From MPNO01 sp965205995 (lineage in GTDB: Bacteria > Pseudomonadota > Alphaproteobacteria > MPNO01), in the NCBI GenBank assembly GCA_965205995.1, contig OZ242200.1:186001-250000 (forward strand): a stretch of 64,000 bases of DNA. Reading direction: 5' to 3'. Every line of letters begins with the position of its first letter. The stretch's first letter is position 1. The notes under the pieces were generated by a model that was given only the letters and a program-made list of their open reading frames with translations, did no database searches and was not told the DNA's origin. Below, in pieces: positions 44,085 through 51,730 of the stretch. The position numbers and the translations under genes are program-made.

Positions 44085-44277
44085 CTGGTTCGGCGCGCGC
44101 GTCGTGCCCAGCCATCGCGGGACGCATCGGACGGGCGCGGCCCGGGCCGGTAAACCGGCGGTTTGCGTCCCCGCGGGACAGGAAACCGGGCGGTTCGCGA
44201 CATTATGTTTCGCGCGACCCGATCTTGCCAGATATAACGTTTTTTAACGCGATACATAAGTCAGCACTGCTGTCTTA

Positions 44278-44293
44278 TGTTTCACGTGAAACA
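44278..44293. promoter_or_regulatory. parS: parS centromere-like site (ParB-binding palindrome)
   Basis: TGTTTCACGTGAAACA is the full, perfectly palindromic ParB-binding site conserved across bacteria, extended here to 18 bp by flanking A/T. Chance occurrence of this exact 16-mer is very unlikely. parS sites usually lie near the replication origin, often within the origin-proximal part of the chromosome. The parA/parB genes are not in this window. A degenerate half-like site lies about 70 bp upstream. Confidence 0.85.
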
Positions 44294-44370
44294 TTAGGGC
44301 GTATCCGGATCGGTTGGAGCCGTCGCCGCGGCGGTTTCACCATCGTCGAATTCGGCGACGGCTGGGTCCG

Positions 44371-44497
44371 CCCTTCGATACGCGGCTTCGCCGCTACTCA
44401 GGATGAGGGTACAAGCAGGATCACCTCATCCCGAGTAGGCCCGGAGGGCCGTATCGAGGCCTCATCCCGAGTAGGCCCGGAGGGCCGTATCGAGGGA
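44371..44497. repeat. Dispersed palindromic repeat, copy 3, with tandem right arms
   Basis: The left arm CCCTTCGATACGCGGCTTCG (44371-44409) is followed by two tandem 36-bp right arms (44424-44459 and 44460-44495). Each right arm begins CCTCATCCCGAGTAGGCC and ends GGGCCGTATCGAGG. The duplication of one arm distinguishes this copy from the others. It lies 80 bases before the metE-like start codon. Confidence 0.85.
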
Positions 44498-44577
44498 CCC
44501 GCCCGGCCGGGCGTCATTTCGTGGCCTCGCCCGCCGCCGGTGTCGTATAGTCGGCGAAACCGGAGAGAGGAGGCGTC

Positions 44578-45612
44578 GTGGAGTCCAGGATCCTGCCGAC
44601 CACCGTGGTCGGAAGCCATGTCCAGCCCGACTGGCTGGTCGATCGGAACAACCTCAGGGGCAGGCTGCCGCCGCGGGTGCGCGCCCGCGAGATCTGGAAG
44701 CTGCCCGACGACACGCTGGAAGAGGCGCAGGACACAGCGACCTTGGCCGCGATCCACGATTTCGAGCATGCCGGGATCGACATCATCACCGATGGCGAGA
44801 TCCGCCGGGAAAGCTATTCCAACCGGATTGCCACCGCGCTCGGCGGCATCGACATCGACAGGCCGGGGACCGCCATCGACCGCACCGGCCACCCCAACCC
44901 GGTGCCCCGGATCGCAGGGCCGATCCACCGCGCCCGGCCGATCGAGCTGCGCGACGCCGAGTTCCTGGTCGCCAACACCGACCGGATGACCAAGATCACC
45001 GTGCCCGGGCCGTTCACCATGACCCAGCAGGCGCAGAACGACTACTACGATTCCGACGAGGCGGCGGCGATGGACTACGCGGCGGCGATGAACGAGGAGA
45101 TCAAGGCGCTGTTCGCCGCCGGCGTCGACGTGGTGCAGCTCGACGAGCCCTATATGCAGGCCCGGCCCGAGGTCGCCAAGACGTATGCGGTCAAGGCGAT
45201 CAACCGCGCCCTCGAAGGGGTCGGGGGGACGACGGCGGTGCATCTCTGTTTCGGCTACGCGCATATCGTGCACGAGAAGTCGAGCGCGTACTCGTTCCTG
45301 CCGGAGCTGGAAAACGCGGCGGTCGACCAGGTCTCGATCGAGGCGGCGCAGCCCGATCTCGATCTCGGCATCCTCGAGCGGCTGCCGTCGAAGACCGTGA
45401 TACTCGGCGTCCTCAATCTTGGGGTCCCCGAGGTGGAGACCGCCGGGACGGTCGCCGCGCGCATCCGCCGGGCGCTCGAATTCCTGCCGCCGGAGCGGAT
45501 CGTCGTCGCGCCCGATTGCGGGATGAAATATCTCGACCGCGCCATTGCGCTCGGCAAGCTGAGGGCGATGGTCGCGGGCGCCGAAATCGTGCGCCGGGAG
45601 ATCGGCGGCTGA
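44578..45612 (+). CDS. MetE C-terminal-like cobalamin-independent methyltransferase
   Basis: A 344-residue protein of the MetE/UROD-type barrel fold. It retains the zinc ligands His222 and Cys224 (VHLCFGY) and Cys314 (PDCGMKYL), plus the conserved VQLDEPYMQ. It equals the catalytic C-terminal half of methionine synthase and lacks the N-terminal half, like stand-alone methyl-transfer enzymes that use other methyl donors or substrates. The start is GTG with GGAGG nine bases upstream. The split nitrile-hydratase-type genes follow 48 bp later on the same strand. Confidence 0.82.
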   Translation: MESRILPTTVVGSHVQPDWLVDRNNLRGRLPPRVRAREIWKLPDDTLEEAQDTATLAAIHDFEHAGIDIITDGEIRRESYSNRIATALGGIDIDRPGTAIDRTGHPNPVPRIAGPIHRARPIELRDAEFLVANTDRMTKITVPGPFTMTQQAQNDYYDSDEAAAMDYAAAMNEEIKALFAAGVDVVQLDEPYMQARPEVAKTYAVKAINRALEGVGGTTAVHLCFGYAHIVHEKSSAYSFLPELENAAVDQVSIEAAQPDLDLGILERLPSKTVILGVLNLGVPEVETAGTVAARIRRALEFLPPERIVVAPDCGMKYLDRAIALGKLRAMVAGAEIVRREIGG

Positions 45613-45660
45613 ATGGCGGTTGGCGGCGCCCTTGCTGGAATGACGGGGAAGGGGAGGACG

Positions 45661-45966
45661 ATGCAGCGGCAACACGATATGGGGGGCATGGCGGCCGGCC
45701 CGGTCGATCCCGACAGCCCGCCGACCAAGCCCTGGGCCAAGCTGATCACGGCGACGGTCGGCGCGCTGCGCGAGGAAAAGCTGATGACGGTCGACGAGAT
45801 GCGCCGGGCGCTCGAAGATCTGCCGGGCGAGCAATACGACCGCTCCTATTTCGAGCGCTGGGCCGAGGCGCTGACCGACCTTCTGGAAGAGAAGGGGCTC
45901 GCCAGCCACGCCGAGATCGAATCCCGGATGGCGGCGATCCGCCGGCGTCTGGAGGGCGGGGCGTGA
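45661..45966 (+). CDS. Nitrile hydratase beta-subunit N-terminal half (ScnB/ToyK-like)
   Basis: A 101-residue protein equal to the first half of the nitrile hydratase beta subunit. It has the family's HDMGGM near the start and a helical region with LREEKLMTVDEMRRALEDLP...YDRSYFERWAEALTDLLEEKGL. Strong GGGGAGGACG precedes the ATG. Splitting of beta into two genes is known in thiocyanate hydrolase (ScnB/ScnA) and in the three-subunit toyocamycin nitrile hydratase. Its TGA overlaps the next GTG start. Confidence 0.85.
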   Translation: MQRQHDMGGMAAGPVDPDSPPTKPWAKLITATVGALREEKLMTVDEMRRALEDLPGEQYDRSYFERWAEALTDLLEEKGLASHAEIESRMAAIRRRLEGGA

Positions 45967-46262
45967 CGGGCACGTCGGAGAAACGCAGCTTCGCGGTCGG
46001 CGATGAAGTGCGGGTCGCGCTCAGCCACCCGCCCGGGCACCGGCGGACGCCGTTCTACATCCGCGGCAAGACCGGGGTGGTGGAGCGCTATTGCGGCGCC
46101 TTCCGCAACCCCGAGGAGCTCGCCTACGGCTTCGACGGCGAGCCCCGGCGGCACCTCTACCGGGTGCGTTTCCGGCAGCACGACATCTGGGACGATTACG
46201 ACGGCCCGGAGCGCGACACGCTCGATCTGGAAGTCTACCAGCACTGGCTGGAAGCGGTTTAG
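45963..46262 (+). CDS. Nitrile hydratase beta-subunit C-terminal half (ScnA/ToyL-like)
   Basis: A 99-residue protein equal to the SH3-like second half of the beta subunit. FAVGDEVRVALSHPPGHRRTPFYIRGKTGVVERYCGAFRNPEE and a closing YRVRFRQHDIWDDY...LDLEVYQHWLE are typical. The GTG start overlaps the upstream stop (GTGA). The alpha-subunit gene follows by nine bases with an AGGAGG site. The order N-half, C-half, alpha matches the scnB-scnA-scnC order reported for thiocyanate hydrolase. Confidence 0.85.
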   Translation: MTGTSEKRSFAVGDEVRVALSHPPGHRRTPFYIRGKTGVVERYCGAFRNPEELAYGFDGEPRRHLYRVRFRQHDIWDDYDGPERDTLDLEVYQHWLEAV

Positions 46263-46271
46263 GAGGAAGAG

Positions 46272-46922
46272 ATGGCGGAAGACGAACGGGGCCACGCCGA
46301 AGCCCATCACCACGTCCACGAGGTCGCGCCGGAAAACCGCGACGTCGACGAGACCGGCCATTACGAGCTGATGGCGACGGCGATCCGCGAACTGCTTGTC
46401 GAGAAGGGCGTGGTCACGCCGGAGCAGATCCGCGAGCAGCTCGAATTCATGGATTCGCGCTCGCCGGTGCTCGGCGCCGAGATCGTCGCCAAGGCCTGGA
46501 CCGACCCGGCCTACAAGCAGCGGCTGCTGGAAGACGGCACCGCGGCGGTCGCCGAGCTCGGGATCCCGATGGCCGGCCTCGAACTGGTGGTGGTCGAGAA
46601 CACGCCGGATGTGCACAACATGATCGTCTGCACGCTGTGCTCGTGCTATCCGCGGACCATCCTCGGCCTGCCGCCGGACTGGTACAAGTCGAAATCCTAC
46701 CGCTCGCGCGCGGTGATCGAGCCGCGCGCGGTGCTGGAGGAGTTTGGCGCCGGCATTCCCGAGGACACCGCCGTCCGGGTGCACGACAGCAACGCCGACA
46801 TGCGCTACCTCGTCCTGCCGATGCGCCCCGCGGGGACCGAATCGTGGGACGCGGGGCGGCTCGCCGGCATCGTCACCCGCGACTGCCTGGTGGGGGTGGC
46901 GCTACCCGACGCGTCCGCCTGA
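46272..46922 (+). CDS. Nitrile hydratase / thiocyanate hydrolase alpha (catalytic) subunit
   Basis: A 216-residue alpha-type subunit. The metal site VCTLCSCYPR has Cys120, Cys123 and Cys125; Thr after the first cysteine indicates the cobalt type rather than the iron (CSLCSC) type. A helical N-terminal part rich in His (HAEAHHHVHE) precedes it, followed by the conserved NTPDVHNMIVC run-in and AVLEEFG. It hydrates a nitrile to an amide, or thiocyanate to carbonyl sulfide and ammonia. No activator (P47K-type) gene is adjacent. Confidence 0.88.
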   Translation: MAEDERGHAEAHHHVHEVAPENRDVDETGHYELMATAIRELLVEKGVVTPEQIREQLEFMDSRSPVLGAEIVAKAWTDPAYKQRLLEDGTAAVAELGIPMAGLELVVVENTPDVHNMIVCTLCSCYPRTILGLPPDWYKSKSYRSRAVIEPRAVLEEFGAGIPEDTAVRVHDSNADMRYLVLPMRPAGTESWDAGRLAGIVTRDCLVGVALPDASA

Positions 46923-47801
46923 TCGGGCTGTCGTTGCGAGCCAGATCCCGGCGAAGATGAGGGCGGCCCCGGCGAGGTGGAACCAGCCGGGGTCCTCGCC
47001 GAGCAGGACGATCGCCGCGGCGGCGCCGAAGACCGGCGTCAGATAGATGAAATAGCCCGCCGTCCGGGCGCCCACCCGTTCCACCGCGCCGGTCCAGAAA
47101 TACTGCGCCAGCAGGCTGGTGAAGATGGCGATGAAGCCGGCGGCCCAGAGCGCGGTCCAGCTCGCCGGCATCGGGTGTCCCCGGGCGATCTCCCAGAGGT
47201 GGAAGGGGAGCGTGGTCACCGAACCGACGAAGAAGATGATCGTCATCAAGGCGGTGAGGCCGAGCGCCGCCGGGCGCCGGGGTAGAAATATCGAGAACAG
47301 GGCGTAGCAGAACACGCCGATCCAGATCAGCGCGTCGCCCGGGTTGAGGAACAGGCCGGCGAGATTGCCCGCCTCGCCCCTGAGCACGATGGCCGCGAAA
47401 CCGAGCCCGCCGACGACAAGGCCCAGCCCCTGGCGCGGCGAGATCGTCTGGCCCAGCACCGCCAGCGAGGCGAGGATTATGTTGAGCGGCAGCGTCCCCT
47501 GGATCAGGGTTCCGTTGATCGCTTCTGTATGGTGCAGGCCGAGGAAGACGAGGATGCTGAACGCCGTCATCCCGAGCACGCCGAGCGCGAACAGGATCTT
47601 CCAGGCGGCGATCACCTCGCGGCGCAGCCGCCAGATCTCGGCCGCACCGAACGGCGCGATGATCAGGAACGCGCCGAACGACCGCCAGAACGCGAGCCCG
47701 AGCGGCGGCAATTCCCCGATCACCGCGCGGCCGACGATGGTGTTGCCGGCGAAGAACGCGGCCGTCAGGGTAAGCGCGCCATAGGCGACGGCGTTGTTCA
47801 T
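46902..47801 (-). CDS. EamA/DMT-family transporter
   Basis: A 299-residue integral membrane protein with ten predicted helices, typical of the drug/metabolite transporter superfamily. It has two EamA repeats (NTIVGRAVIGELPPLGLAFWRSF in the first, SLLAQYFWTGAVERVGARTAGYFIYLTPVFGAAAAIVLLGE in the second). Its 3' end overlaps the opposing alpha-subunit gene by 21 bases. The start ATG shares a base with the stop of the next EamA gene upstream (TGATG). The transported solute is unknown; small organic metabolites are usual. Confidence 0.88.
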   Translation of the reverse strand: MNNAVAYGALTLTAAFFAGNTIVGRAVIGELPPLGLAFWRSFGAFLIIAPFGAAEIWRLRREVIAAWKILFALGVLGMTAFSILVFLGLHHTEAINGTLIQGTLPLNIILASLAVLGQTISPRQGLGLVVGGLGFAAIVLRGEAGNLAGLFLNPGDALIWIGVFCYALFSIFLPRRPAALGLTALMTIIFFVGSVTTLPFHLWEIARGHPMPASWTALWAAGFIAIFTSLLAQYFWTGAVERVGARTAGYFIYLTPVFGAAAAIVLLGEDPGWFHLAGAALIFAGIWLATTARSGGRVG

Positions 47802-48718
47802 CAGCCGGCCGGGCGGCGCCGGAGCGCGCCGGCGGGGACGGTTGCGAGATAGATGCCGCCGAGCACGAGGAAGCCGCCGAGCGCATGGTACCAGGCGATG
47901 ATCTCGCCGAGGAAGATCACGGCGAGCAGCGCGCTGAACACCGGGAAGAGATTGCCGAAATACCCCGCGCTCGCCGAGCCCACGCGGACCACGCCGACAT
48001 TGTAGAGGCTGAAGGCGATGACGCTCGCGAACAGCGCGAGATAGCCCACCAGCAGCAATGTTTCGGGATCGAAGCGCATCGCGCCGCCGAGCGCGGTTTC
48101 GACCGCATAGGCCGGAACCAAAGGAAGCAAGCCGTATCCGATCGAGGCGGTGACCAGCGCCATGATGTCCAACTCGGGCGGCTTGTAGCGCAGCATGAAG
48201 GTCTGCACCGCCCAGCAGAGGATTGCGGCGAGGCACCAGAAATCGCCCGGGTTGAACCGGAGCGTCTGCAATACGGCAATATCGCCACGGACGACCACCA
48301 GCACCGCGCCCCCGATCGACAGCACGAGGCCGCCGATCTGCCGCCCGGTGATGCCGGTGCCCGCGTATACCGCGCCGAGGATGAGAATCATCAAAGGGAG
48401 GAGGGCCGCGATCAGCGAGCCCTGGACCGCGGTCGTGCTCTGCAACCCGATGTAATAAAAGGAATTGAATAAGCTCACCCCGGCCAGCCCGAGGCAGAGG
48501 CAGTAGAACCAGTGCCGCGCGAGGATCCTGCGCTGACGCCAGAGCGTGCGGCCGGTGAGCGGCACGAGGATCGCGAAAGCGATCGCCCAGCGCCAGAAAT
48601 TGACCCCGATCGGCGGCAGGTCGGCGGTCATCGCGAAGCGGCCGATCGTGGTGTTGCCGCCCCAGAACAGCATGGCGATGACGATGAACGCCGCCCCCAG
48701 CAGCGCGTGCCGGTTCAT
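47801..48718 (-). CDS. EamA/DMT-family transporter
   Basis: A 305-residue ten-helix EamA protein, first of a tandem pair. The NTTIGRFAMTADLPPIGVNFWRW segment marks the beginning of repeat 1, and NVGVVRVGSASAGYFGNLFPVFSALLAVIFLGE lies in repeat 2. The two transporters share an overall design but differ widely, so they are old duplicates. They follow the luciferase-like monooxygenase gene at 48.7 kb on the same strand (19-bp gap) and may export or import its substrate. Confidence 0.88.
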   Translation of the reverse strand: MNRHALLGAAFIVIAMLFWGGNTTIGRFAMTADLPPIGVNFWRWAIAFAILVPLTGRTLWRQRRILARHWFYCLCLGLAGVSLFNSFYYIGLQSTTAVQGSLIAALLPLMILILGAVYAGTGITGRQIGGLVLSIGGAVLVVVRGDIAVLQTLRFNPGDFWCLAAILCWAVQTFMLRYKPPELDIMALVTASIGYGLLPLVPAYAVETALGGAMRFDPETLLLVGYLALFASVIAFSLYNVGVVRVGSASAGYFGNLFPVFSALLAVIFLGEIIAWYHALGGFLVLGGIYLATVPAGALRRRPAG

Positions 48719-48737
48719 CGAACGGGTACGGGAAGCT

Positions 48738-49919
48738 CTAGACGGCGGCCGATGCGGCGGCGAGCGGGGCGTCCTCGCCGAGATGGCGGAGCTTCGGCAT
48801 CACCTCGGCCGCGAACAGCCGCATGCTCTTCTCGGTCAGCTCGCGCGGCAGGGTGCCGAACTGGAGCATGGTCACCAGATTGCCGTAGCCCATCTCGTCG
48901 AAGCGCCGGGCGAGGATTTCGCTCACCGTCTCCGGGCTGCCGCAGATGAACATGCCGTTCCCGGTCAGCGTCTCGTGGCTCAGAAACTGCTCGCGCACCT
49001 TGAACTTGGTCTCCATGACGTATTTGTAGGACGCCATCGAGGAATAGCCGGGCGGCAGCTTGTATTCCGCCGGCGAGTTGACGAACTTGTTGAAGAACAC
49101 CTCGATGTGGTTGGCGGCCTCGCGGTTGGCGATCTCGTCGGTCTCGGCGACATAGATCGGCAGCGCCCAGCCGAGCTGGCCGGGGCTGCATTCATAGCCA
49201 TAGGTCTCGCACTGGCGGGCATAGGCGTCGAGGTTGCGCTTCACCGCCTCGGCCGGGTTGAAGGTGATCAGATAGGTGTATTTGCGGTCCGGGTGGGCCG
49301 CCCATTCATAGGTCTCGCGCGAGCCCTGGGAGGGGATCCAGATCGGCGGGTGCGGCGTCTGGTAGGGCCTGGGCCAGAGATTGACGTAGCGGTAGCGGTA
49401 ATGCTTGCCGTCGAAGGCGAAGGGGCCGGTCTCGGTCCACGCCCTGACGATCAAATCATGCGCCTCGTGGAAGCGCGCGTGGCTGAAGGACGGGTTCGCC
49501 ATCGAGGCGTGGTATTCGGTGCCGAGGCCGCGCACGAAGCCGGCGATGAAGCGCCCCTCGGAGAGGTTGTCGAGCATCGCGAACTCTTCGGCGATGGAGA
49601 TCGGGTTGTCGGTGATCGGCAGAGCGCGGCCGAGAACGCAGATCCTGGCGTTCTTGACGCTCCGGGTCAGCGCGCCGGCCAGCAGATTGGGCGCCGGCAT
49701 CATCCCGTAGGCGGTCTGGTGGTGCTCGTTGACGCAGACCCCGTCGAAGCCCAGCCGGTCGGCGAGCTCCAGCTCGTCGAGATAGCGGTGGTAGAGCGGC
49801 GCGCCCTTTTTCGGGTCGTAATAGCTGTTGGGCAGGGTGAGATAGGCGCTCGGATAGGTCTTGTCGTAGTCGAGATCGAGATGCGCGTAGGGCATCAAAT
49901 GGAAGAAGAAGAACTTCAT
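48738..49919 (-). CDS. LLM-class (bacterial luciferase-like) flavin monooxygenase
   Basis: A 393-residue barrel protein with the luciferase-like monooxygenase pattern: FDGVCVNEHHQTAYG near residue 60, the GRFIAGFVRGLGTEY stretch near 120, and a C-terminal GSPETVSEILARRFDEMGYGNLV. It uses reduced FMN from a separate reductase to oxygenate a substrate such as an alkanesulfonate, aldehyde or amide. Its ATG overlaps the hydrolase gene stop (ATGA). The likely transcript also covers that hydrolase. Confidence 0.88.
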   Translation of the reverse strand: MKFFFFHLMPYAHLDLDYDKTYPSAYLTLPNSYYDPKKGAPLYHRYLDELELADRLGFDGVCVNEHHQTAYGMMPAPNLLAGALTRSVKNARICVLGRALPITDNPISIAEEFAMLDNLSEGRFIAGFVRGLGTEYHASMANPSFSHARFHEAHDLIVRAWTETGPFAFDGKHYRYRYVNLWPRPYQTPHPPIWIPSQGSRETYEWAAHPDRKYTYLITFNPAEAVKRNLDAYARQCETYGYECSPGQLGWALPIYVAETDEIANREAANHIEVFFNKFVNSPAEYKLPPGYSSMASYKYVMETKFKVREQFLSHETLTGNGMFICGSPETVSEILARRFDEMGYGNLVTMLQFGTLPRELTEKSMRLFAAEVMPKLRHLGEDAPLAAASAAV

Positions 49920-50701
49920 CGGGCGGCTTCCTCGGCGATGGCCGTGACGGCGTCGAGAAACGCGTCGGTCTTTTCCTGGTGGGGCAGGTGGCCGCATTCC
50001 GGGACGATGCGCAGCTCCGAGCCCGGGATCAGCGCCTGGAAGGCCTCACCATAGGCCGGCGGGAAGATCCTGTCGTCGGCGCCCCAGAGAATCATCGTCG
50101 GGATCCGGATGCGGTGCAGCCACTTGACGAGATCCGGGTTGCAGAAGCGCGGGTTCCAGGCGAGCCGCGAGGTAGCGAAGAAGTTTTTCAGCGCGATGTC
50201 GGCCTCTTCCTTGTCGGGCGCGAGCGCGAGTCGGGCGTCGGCGATCGACTGGTCGTGGAACAGATTGCGCACCCGCTCCTCGGGATTCCACAGGAACAGA
50301 TCGCCCATCGGCACGCCGTCGACCGGAATACCGGCCGCCGAGACCAGGGTCAGGCTCTGGATCCGCGCCGTGGAGCGAACCGCGATCTCGCAGGCGAGCC
50401 AGCCGCCGAGCGAGTTGCCGACGACATGGAGATCGTCGAGCCCGAGCGTCTCGATCGCGTCGAGGTAGAAAAACGCGAGGTCCGACATGCCGTCGAGCCA
50501 GGCCGGGGTGTCGGACCGGCCGAAACCGGGATGGCTCGGCACCGCCACCGCGAAGCGCTCGGCCAGGCGGTCCATATAGGGCGCCCAGTCGCTCGCGCCG
50601 CCCGCGCCGTGGAGGAACAGGAGCCCGGGCCCCGACCCGCCGCGCAGGATTTCGATCGCGCAGCCGCCGACATCGATCGTTTCGCGTGTGTGCTCAACCA
50701 T
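49916..50701 (-). CDS. Alpha/beta hydrolase
   Basis: A 261-residue hydrolase with an intact catalytic triad pattern: oxyanion LFLHGAGGASDW near residue 30, nucleophile elbow VVGNSLGGWL (serine of GNSLGG), acid residue in LWGADDRIFPP, and the final histidine in ECGHLPHQE. It resembles C-C bond or lactone hydrolases of meta-cleavage type. It precedes and overlaps the luciferase-like monooxygenase by four bases, so their functions are probably linked. Confidence 0.88.
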   Translation of the reverse strand: MVEHTRETIDVGGCAIEILRGGSGPGLLFLHGAGGASDWAPYMDRLAERFAVAVPSHPGFGRSDTPAWLDGMSDLAFFYLDAIETLGLDDLHVVGNSLGGWLACEIAVRSTARIQSLTLVSAAGIPVDGVPMGDLFLWNPEERVRNLFHDQSIADARLALAPDKEEADIALKNFFATSRLAWNPRFCNPDLVKWLHRIRIPTMILWGADDRIFPPAYGEAFQALIPGSELRIVPECGHLPHQEKTDAFLDAVTAIAEEAAR

Positions 50702-50754
50702 GCCCGGATTGTTGGCAGGCGCCACCGGCGCGTCAACTCAGGCCGGCGGCCGCG

Positions 50755-51594
50755 TCACGCCGCCTCGGCGAGGAACAGCCAGCGTTCGATGCCCACGCCG
50801 ACGGAGCCGGATAGAGCGGCCGCGAAGGTGGCCGTCGCCGCGATCCACGCGGTTTCCATCGCCGCCATGGTGAACACCAGCGGCAGCGCGAACAGGAGGA
50901 CGAAGGCATAGCGCCGGAGCCGCGCCACCTGCTCGCGGGCGATGCGCCAGCCCGTCTCCCGCGTCGCATGGGGCGTCGCTGCGGCGCCGGTGGCGTCGAT
51001 GAACCGCCAGTACCGGCGCTTGAGGTAGAAGGAGAGGAACAGCGTCACCACGACGACCATCGAGGCGTCCGGGCTCGCGCGGCCGAACAGCGCGAGCAGC
51101 GCATTGAGCCAGAGCGCGCCGGTAAAGAGCGCAAGCGCGAGATGGATCGGCAGCACCCAGGAGTTGCACCACGCGTGAACCGGCCGCTGCGTCGCGTAGA
51201 TCATGGCGGTGGCGTAGACCGTGAACCCCGCCAGCAGGGCGGCGGCGAGGCCGCAGAACCGCCAGACGCCGTCCACCTCCCCGTAGCCCACCCAGCCGAT
51301 CGCGAACAGCCCGGCCGGCGCGCAGGTCGCGGTCGCCAGCACCCCCGCGCGCGACAGCCAGCTCGACCGCCACTGCGAAAAGGCGCGGAGCGCGCGTTCG
51401 GGGTCGCCGGGATGAAAAGTCGACGAGACCAGGCCGAAGGTGACGGCGCCCAGCGCGATCCCGAGCGCCGCCAGCCCGAACCGGCGATCGTCCGGGATCA
51501 TCTCGCCGCTCGCGAAGACGCCGAGCAGGACCAGGAGGCCGCACCCGATGCCCGAGGCGGCGGTGAAGAAGACGACTGAGTAGGCGGGACGCAC
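50755..51594 (-). CDS. DmsC-like membrane anchor of a molybdenum oxidoreductase, orphan
   Basis: A 279-residue, about eight-helix membrane protein resembling DmsC, the quinol-oxidising anchor of DMSO-reductase-type complexes. It has PAYSVVFFTAASGIGCGLL at the start, LVSSTFHPGDPERALRAFSQWRSSWLSR (conserved HPGHPERA-like), and VLPIHLALALFTG. The GTG at 51594 gives the standard DmsC beginning. No catalytic (DmsA) or iron-sulfur (DmsB) gene is adjacent, which is unusual. Nearby sulfur genes on the other strand may be a coincidence. Confidence 0.7.
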   Translation of the reverse strand: MRPAYSVVFFTAASGIGCGLLVLLGVFASGEMIPDDRRFGLAALGIALGAVTFGLVSSTFHPGDPERALRAFSQWRSSWLSRAGVLATATCAPAGLFAIGWVGYGEVDGVWRFCGLAAALLAGFTVYATAMIYATQRPVHAWCNSWVLPIHLALALFTGALWLNALLALFGRASPDASMVVVVTLFLSFYLKRRYWRFIDATGAAATPHATRETGWRIAREQVARLRRYAFVLLFALPLVFTMAAMETAWIAATATFAAALSGSVGVGIERWLFLAEAA

Positions 51595-51730
51595 GGGATC
51601 GAGCCTATAGCGTATCCGTTTTCGTTGGAACCGTGCCACCCGTGGCCCCTGCGGCGGCCATGACGAGCCGAAAAATCGGCCCCGCCGGGCTGCTGCGCGG
51701 GGCGCGGCGCCGTGGTACTTTCCCGACATC

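Larger units (their letters stand above)
43848..44577. other. 730-base gene-free region with hairpin, parS site and repeats
   Basis: This is the longest non-coding stretch in the window. It contains a 16-bp-stem hairpin (44048-44084), a perfect 16-bp parS palindrome (44278-44293) and a tandem set of palindromic repeats (44371-44497), each listed separately. AT content is higher at 43900-43980 and 44220-44290. No protein-coding gene was found. Confidence 0.6.

Noticed and set aside
44205..44216. A second parS-like sequence TGTTTCGCGCGA
   Set aside because: Only the left half matches the palindrome; the right half is too different to call a site.
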